A stretch of DNA of 64,000 nucleotides, from contig CM037787.1 of the NCBI GenBank assembly GCA_021229015.1, positions 34,609,874 through 34,673,873 of the forward strand, given 5' to 3'. The notes under the pieces were generated by a model that was not told the origin of the DNA, did no database searches, and worked only from the letters and a program-made list of their open reading frames with translations. Position numbers and translations under genes: made by a program. How positions within the stretch are numbered: position 1 is the stretch's first letter; every line of letters starts with the position of its first letter. Source of the stretch: Solen grandis (taxonomy: Eukaryota; Mollusca; Bivalvia; Adapedonta; Solenidae). Below, piece after piece: positions 60,172 through 64,000 of this stretch.

Positions 60172-60440
60172 GTCGCCTACTGGTGTTTACACTGGAGGGG
60201 ACTATAGGTTTGCCCTCCGTCCGTCTGTCCGGAAATCTGAATCCCGCGATAACTTAAAAACCGTTTAAGATAATATTATGAAACTTGGTATATGAATAGA
60301 TGGCAGTATGGAGATTCTGCATGTCACTTTATTGTTTTTTCTTCTCAGACCAAAATTCTAGTTGCTTTGGTTTTGGAAAAAATTATGCACCTCACCAGTA
60401 GGGGACTTCTGTGTTTTTGCGACACCAGTTACTTGTTATT
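60172..60440 (+). repeat. Pearl-like element relic
   Basis: GGAGGGGACTATAGGTTTGCC then CTCCGTCCGTCTGTCCGG opens it; it closes with CAGTAGGGGACTTCTG...CACCAGTTACTTGTT. Related ends appear near 48584-48605 and 52574-52615. Only one core unit remains. Confidence 0.5.
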
Positions 60441-61000
60441 GCTGATATTTAATGAATTATACATTTCTGAAACATTTTAACTCAAGTCGCTAATAAACCA
60501 GATGATGGGAACAAATATCCACCTTGATAGACATTTCTAGGACCAGTTGAGAGCCATTCAGTAAATTCTGTCACTGATGGACGTCCTTAGAACTGGTACT
60601 TAAAGGCATGGTATATTTGTGTCTGATGAATTATGCTTTCTCAACACACCTGTAAAAGTTTGACACAATCTGATAAAAACTGGCACAGTTGAATTATGCA
60701 CACTCATCTATATGCAGTTGCTAAATGAATTTTGAAGAAAATCAGGGTTTACATTAAAATCTGGTTTGCTTTGCACATATCTCCAAAAGAGATATTTTCT
60801 GAATTGTGTCGTATCCATGGCAGTTCTGTGGTGACATAAGAACAGTGTTTTCAATGGGTTGAAAATATTAAGATGGGGTCAAAGTAGTCTCAGGACAGTA
60901 ATTTTCCAGTTAGTAATGTTAATGCAGCAACAGTGGGAAGCATTGATGCTGTTAGGCATATGGTAGAAGATGATAGTCAAAACGCTATTTCCCAAATAGC

Positions 61001-61184
61001 TTAACCTTTCCATATATACATTGACGCTCATAGTATCACATAAGCTGATCTGCAAAAACCAGTTAACCTCCCAAATTATTACAATCCATTCGACACTGAG
61101 AGCAGACAGCTAACTTCAGCTGCAGTTATCGCAGGCTGATCTGTTTATGCTTCGCATAGGTTATGTTTCTCAGAGGAAAGGTTA
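61001..61184 (-). mobile_element. MITE copy 8, riddled with small deletions
   Basis: Recognisable from end to end (TTAACCTTTCCATATA...CTGATCTGCAAAAACCAG...ATCGCAGGCTGATCTG...CAGAGGAAAGGTTA) but 184 bp instead of 242. The missing bases are spread as many one- to few-base losses, often in homopolymers, and not as one block. Confidence 0.7.
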
Positions 61185-61557
61185 TACTATAACATTTGAG
61201 GGATCGTTTGAAATTAAAGAAGCTATATGCTGGAAGATCCCCTGCTTGTAGACACCAGATCAAAAGTTCAATTAATTATGGATTAGTTATGCAAGGGGTA
61301 TACATTAAAACTGTTGAAAAAATATGAAAAATTGTAATGACTCTTTGGGGATAAAACTTGAATGTACACGTAATAATTTGAGTCTCAATGGCATATAATT
61401 AACAGTGACTGAGTAAAAATCTGGCCAGGCCAGTCATGGTAGTATAGGACAAAAAATGGTAAGAAAGCTTTATACATATTTTCTTGAATTCTAGCTGTCC
61501 CAACATACTATCCCTTGTAAAGACAGTAAAACAATCACAGGCAAGGTCTATAAAAGT

Positions 61558-61798
61558 TTAACCCTACCCTCATGTTGACTCATTTTGACGCCCTCAATAG
61601 GTACCACATAAAGCCTGATCTGCAGAAAACCACAGTTAAACCTTACCAAATTTAATTACAAATTCCTCATTTCCAGACCACTGAGGAGCAGCGAACAGCA
61701 TAAAACCTGATCAGCCTGCGAGTTACTCGCAGGCTTATCTGGTTTTATGCTGTTCGCATAGGTCTTTTCATGGTTTTCTCTATGAGGGAAAGGGTTAA
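61558..61798 (-). mobile_element. piggyBac-like hairpin MITE, copy 7
   Basis: 241 bp, TTAA flanks, full hairpin. It lies 374 bp from the deleted copy 8 in the same orientation and, unlike it, is almost intact. Confidence 0.85.
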
Positions 61799-61890
61799 GT
61801 ACTTGTAGCCTTCAAAATATTGTCATAATAAATATCCAAGTAAGAGTTTGAAAGGCTTTATCGAATGGCCCTCATAAGGCACATGTTATA

Positions 61891-61904
61891 CCCCCCCCCC
61901 CCCC
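61891..61904. repeat. Poly-C tract (14 C)
   Basis: An uninterrupted C run followed by TTTTT. Length is likely unreliable in assembly and polymorphic in the population. Confidence 0.8.
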
Positions 61905-62515
61905 TTTTTGACTTGAGTTAAAATTAAATATCCCTGTTTATCCTTTAACTCATATAGATATGTGGCAAAACCAAATCAGACAGTCCTGTATGCTTAAATG
62001 ATAAACAAAGAAAATCGCTTTTGTCATACATATTTTAAAGTTCAGTAAATTGATCATTAAATTTTAAATATGCTTTTTTCAACCACATTATGTGATTCTG
62101 GATAAATCATTTTCACAACTTCAGAGACACAAATTTTGATGATATCACCCTGACCTTTTATTGTAAGATTAATCTATTTAGTAGCATGTAACTGATTTAA
62201 ATTATCATTGTTTTGGAGTTAGCACTTCTTGACATCTTGATCTTAAGTCTTAAATTAGTTCATGAATATTTATGAGGTAAAGGAAAAAATGCTGAACCTG
62301 GGTTGGTAGACTGAAATCACTGAGTTACCATGTGACACCGGTTACATACATTTCAGTGAACACTTAATACTGTTGGCTGAAAACCAGTAATATTTTGACA
62401 TCACATGGATATATCGTTGAAATCAACTGTAACAGATTTTCCCAAGATGTATGATGAAAGGAAATTACCATCAAACACGAGTCTTTATTTGCATATGAAA
62501 TTAATGCATATATCC

Positions 62516-62558
62516 ATATCAGAGTGTGATAGATATCAGAGTGTGATAGATATCAGAG
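62516..62558 (+). repeat. Short tandem repeat, 17-bp unit, 2.5 copies
   Basis: ATATCAGAGTGTGATAG repeats directly upstream of the first visible exon of the second snurportin gene, ending about 20 bp before its acceptor. Confidence 0.75.
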
Positions 62559-62579
62559 AGTGACCTGGATCTGTTGTAG

Positions 62580-63848
62580 CTGATGGAGTCCAAGTGGTTG
62601 ACCAGTCTCCCCGATGACTTTGAGACAGACTGGACGATGGTCGTGTGTCCAGTGGGACAGCGGTGTCAGATGCTGGCTATAGATGTGAGTACTGGACATG
62701 TTGTCATGGTGACAAGTTTTGTAAAATGTATTATTATACACCAGCTTCTCAAAGCAGAGGGGAGGCCATATAGGAATTATGTGCTTTGTCCCGTCACACC
62801 TAGTTTTCACTGACTTTTCATATTGGTAGTCAAGATGGTGTTACGAGAGATAGTGATAGATTTTGCACTAAAGTTAAATACCTGAATGAGGTATTGTCTA
62901 ATCATGAAACTTACATCCTTAGAATCTGTCTCATGTCCAAAAATGACTGAAATACTGTAGAAACAAACAAATACATCAGAACATTCCGAAATAAATGTCG
63001 TTGACATGTCACCTTTAGTTACATGAATATATAATTACAGTTTTGAAGATGAAATTGCCTTATTCTTTTCATTTTTTGTTTTCATACCAGGGAGAGACAA
63101 AGTGTTTTAGCAAGAAGGGGTTCAAACTCCCGGGCTACTTCTTGTCTGTACTACCAGGAGGCAATGGTAATGAGTATGGCTTTGGTCCCACAGGTAAGAT
63201 TTGCCCTGTGGCCTGCTCCGGTCTGTATCTGATCACACTTGTTAGAGACTTACTTAACTATTAAACTGTATACATTTAATACTTGTACTTATGGTAACAA
63301 ATTAAAATGGAGAGCTATATAGAAAAACATGCATGTTGTCAAGTTTTGACATACAATAAGTTCATTATTATTTTTGTATTGTTGAGTCACTGTGGTGTAG
63401 TAAGGATATTCATCACCTTCAATGATAGCTCATGTTAACCCTAGCGGTTCAAATTTTTTTATGTTTTATCCTAAGTCAGAAAATGACTTGAGGGTCTTGA
63501 CAATACATGATGCTGTTATTAATTGCTTGATGCTGTGAAAGTAGTGGCCTGGAAACAAGAAGAAACTCCATTTGAGTATAATTTTCAGACTGATTAGGGT
63601 TTGATTTGGTTTGCTTCTATTCATTATCTTTGAAATAAAAAGTACAGTAAATCTAGATTAGAAAATTCCAAAGCTTAATCTTTAGTTAAACATTGTGTAA
63701 AATGGTGGTTAAGAGTTTAATGAGATAGTTGCCATTGTTTCTGTTGCCAGTGGTTACCTTGCTGGACTGTATTTACCACGAGGAGATGAAGACTTACTTT
63801 GTCTTAGACTGCCTATTGTGGGCCAGTGAAGACCTCAAACAAATGACG
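62580..63848 (+). CDS. Second snurportin-like gene, partial, runs off window
   Basis: Three exons: 62580-62684 (105 nt), 63091-63193 (103 nt), 63751-63848 (98 nt), each with AG before and GT after. They encode MESKWLTSLPDDFETDW, VVCPVGQRC; then FKLPGYFLSVLPGGNGNEYG; then VVTLLDCIYHEEMKTYFVLD, CLLWASED. These align with SNUPN exons 3, 4 and 5 (105, 100, 98 nt), same phases, covering the first half of the cap-binding domain. The Trp equivalent to SNUPN Trp110 is kept. No counterpart of SNUPN exons 1-2 (N-terminus, importin-beta-binding region) was found between 56680 and 62579. A TAG stands just before CTGATG, so translation either splices in at 62580 or starts at ATG 62583. No stop or frameshift interrupts the three exons. 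It could be a functional paralogue without the import domain, a gene with distant 5' exons, or a young pseudogene. Confidence 0.75.
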
Positions 63849-64000
63849 GTGAGAAGATATTGTCATGGTTAAATTTGGAAAATTTTAATTACTATTTAAC
63901 TATTGAATTTTATCTATTGAATTAGAATAATCCTTAGGATGTTTTTAGCTTGACTTTTTCAAGGAAAAAAGTCCAGATATTGTCATCATTGTGATGTCAA

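Noticed and set aside
56680..62579. Missing 5' exons of the second snurportin gene
   Set aside because: I looked for relatives of SNUPN exons 1-2 ([20 protein letters not shown]) on + and found none. A diverged short exon could still be missed by eye.

Overview
The window is spliced, AT-rich, repeat-dense animal nuclear DNA. Long introns, tRNA-headed SINEs ending in an ACTGAAATACTGT / AACAAACAAAC tail, and HINE/pearl-like repeats (AGCTCACCTGAGC ... GGCCCTCTTGT with tandem cores and GTCCGTCC tracts) point to a bivalve mollusc. That placement is an inference from repeat style and from how the proteins compare with human orthologues; the species cannot be named from the sequence alone.

Real genes, left to right. 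DCTN3 (dynactin p24) on + has exon 1 at 7632-7724, a 10.1 kb first intron, and exons up to a 100-N assembly gap at 20373-20472. A partial F-box protein lies on - at 20605-21244, converging on the same gap. COPE (coatomer epsilon) on + has ten coding exons, 23924-36078, 301 aa, complete. SNUPN (snurportin-1) on + has eight coding exons, 42679-56679, 381 aa, complete. A second, diverged snurportin-like gene on + starts at 62580 and runs off the window; three exons are visible and match SNUPN exons 3-5 in length and phase. COPE (ER-Golgi coat), DCTN3 (dynein cofactor), SNUPN (snRNP import adaptor) and the F-box protein (ubiquitin ligase adaptor) are unrelated housekeeping genes; nothing suggests an operon or a shared pathway.

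Most of the rest is repeats. 1-7086 holds tandem arrays (168-bp units, 160-175-bp units) and a minus-strand HINE-like element split by a TIR element. DCTN3 introns hold a hAT-like remnant with part of a transposase N-terminus, and five copies of a TTAA-flanked, piggyBac-like hairpin MITE. COPE introns hold three TIR elements and two HINE-like elements. SNUPN introns hold SINEs with clear target-site duplications, a Tigger/pogo fragment with a CENP-B-type HTH, a three-level nest of elements (49374-52474), and a satellite array interrupted by a HINE-like element. 56680-62579 has more MITEs, a SINE and a tandem array.

I found no evidence of a new multi-gene biological system. The most useful observations are the tandem SNUPN paralogue, two HINE-like insertions at the same position of one satellite unit, pre-insertion sites that can be reconstructed inside the window, MITE copies that have lost only their central hairpin, and signs of local assembly error.
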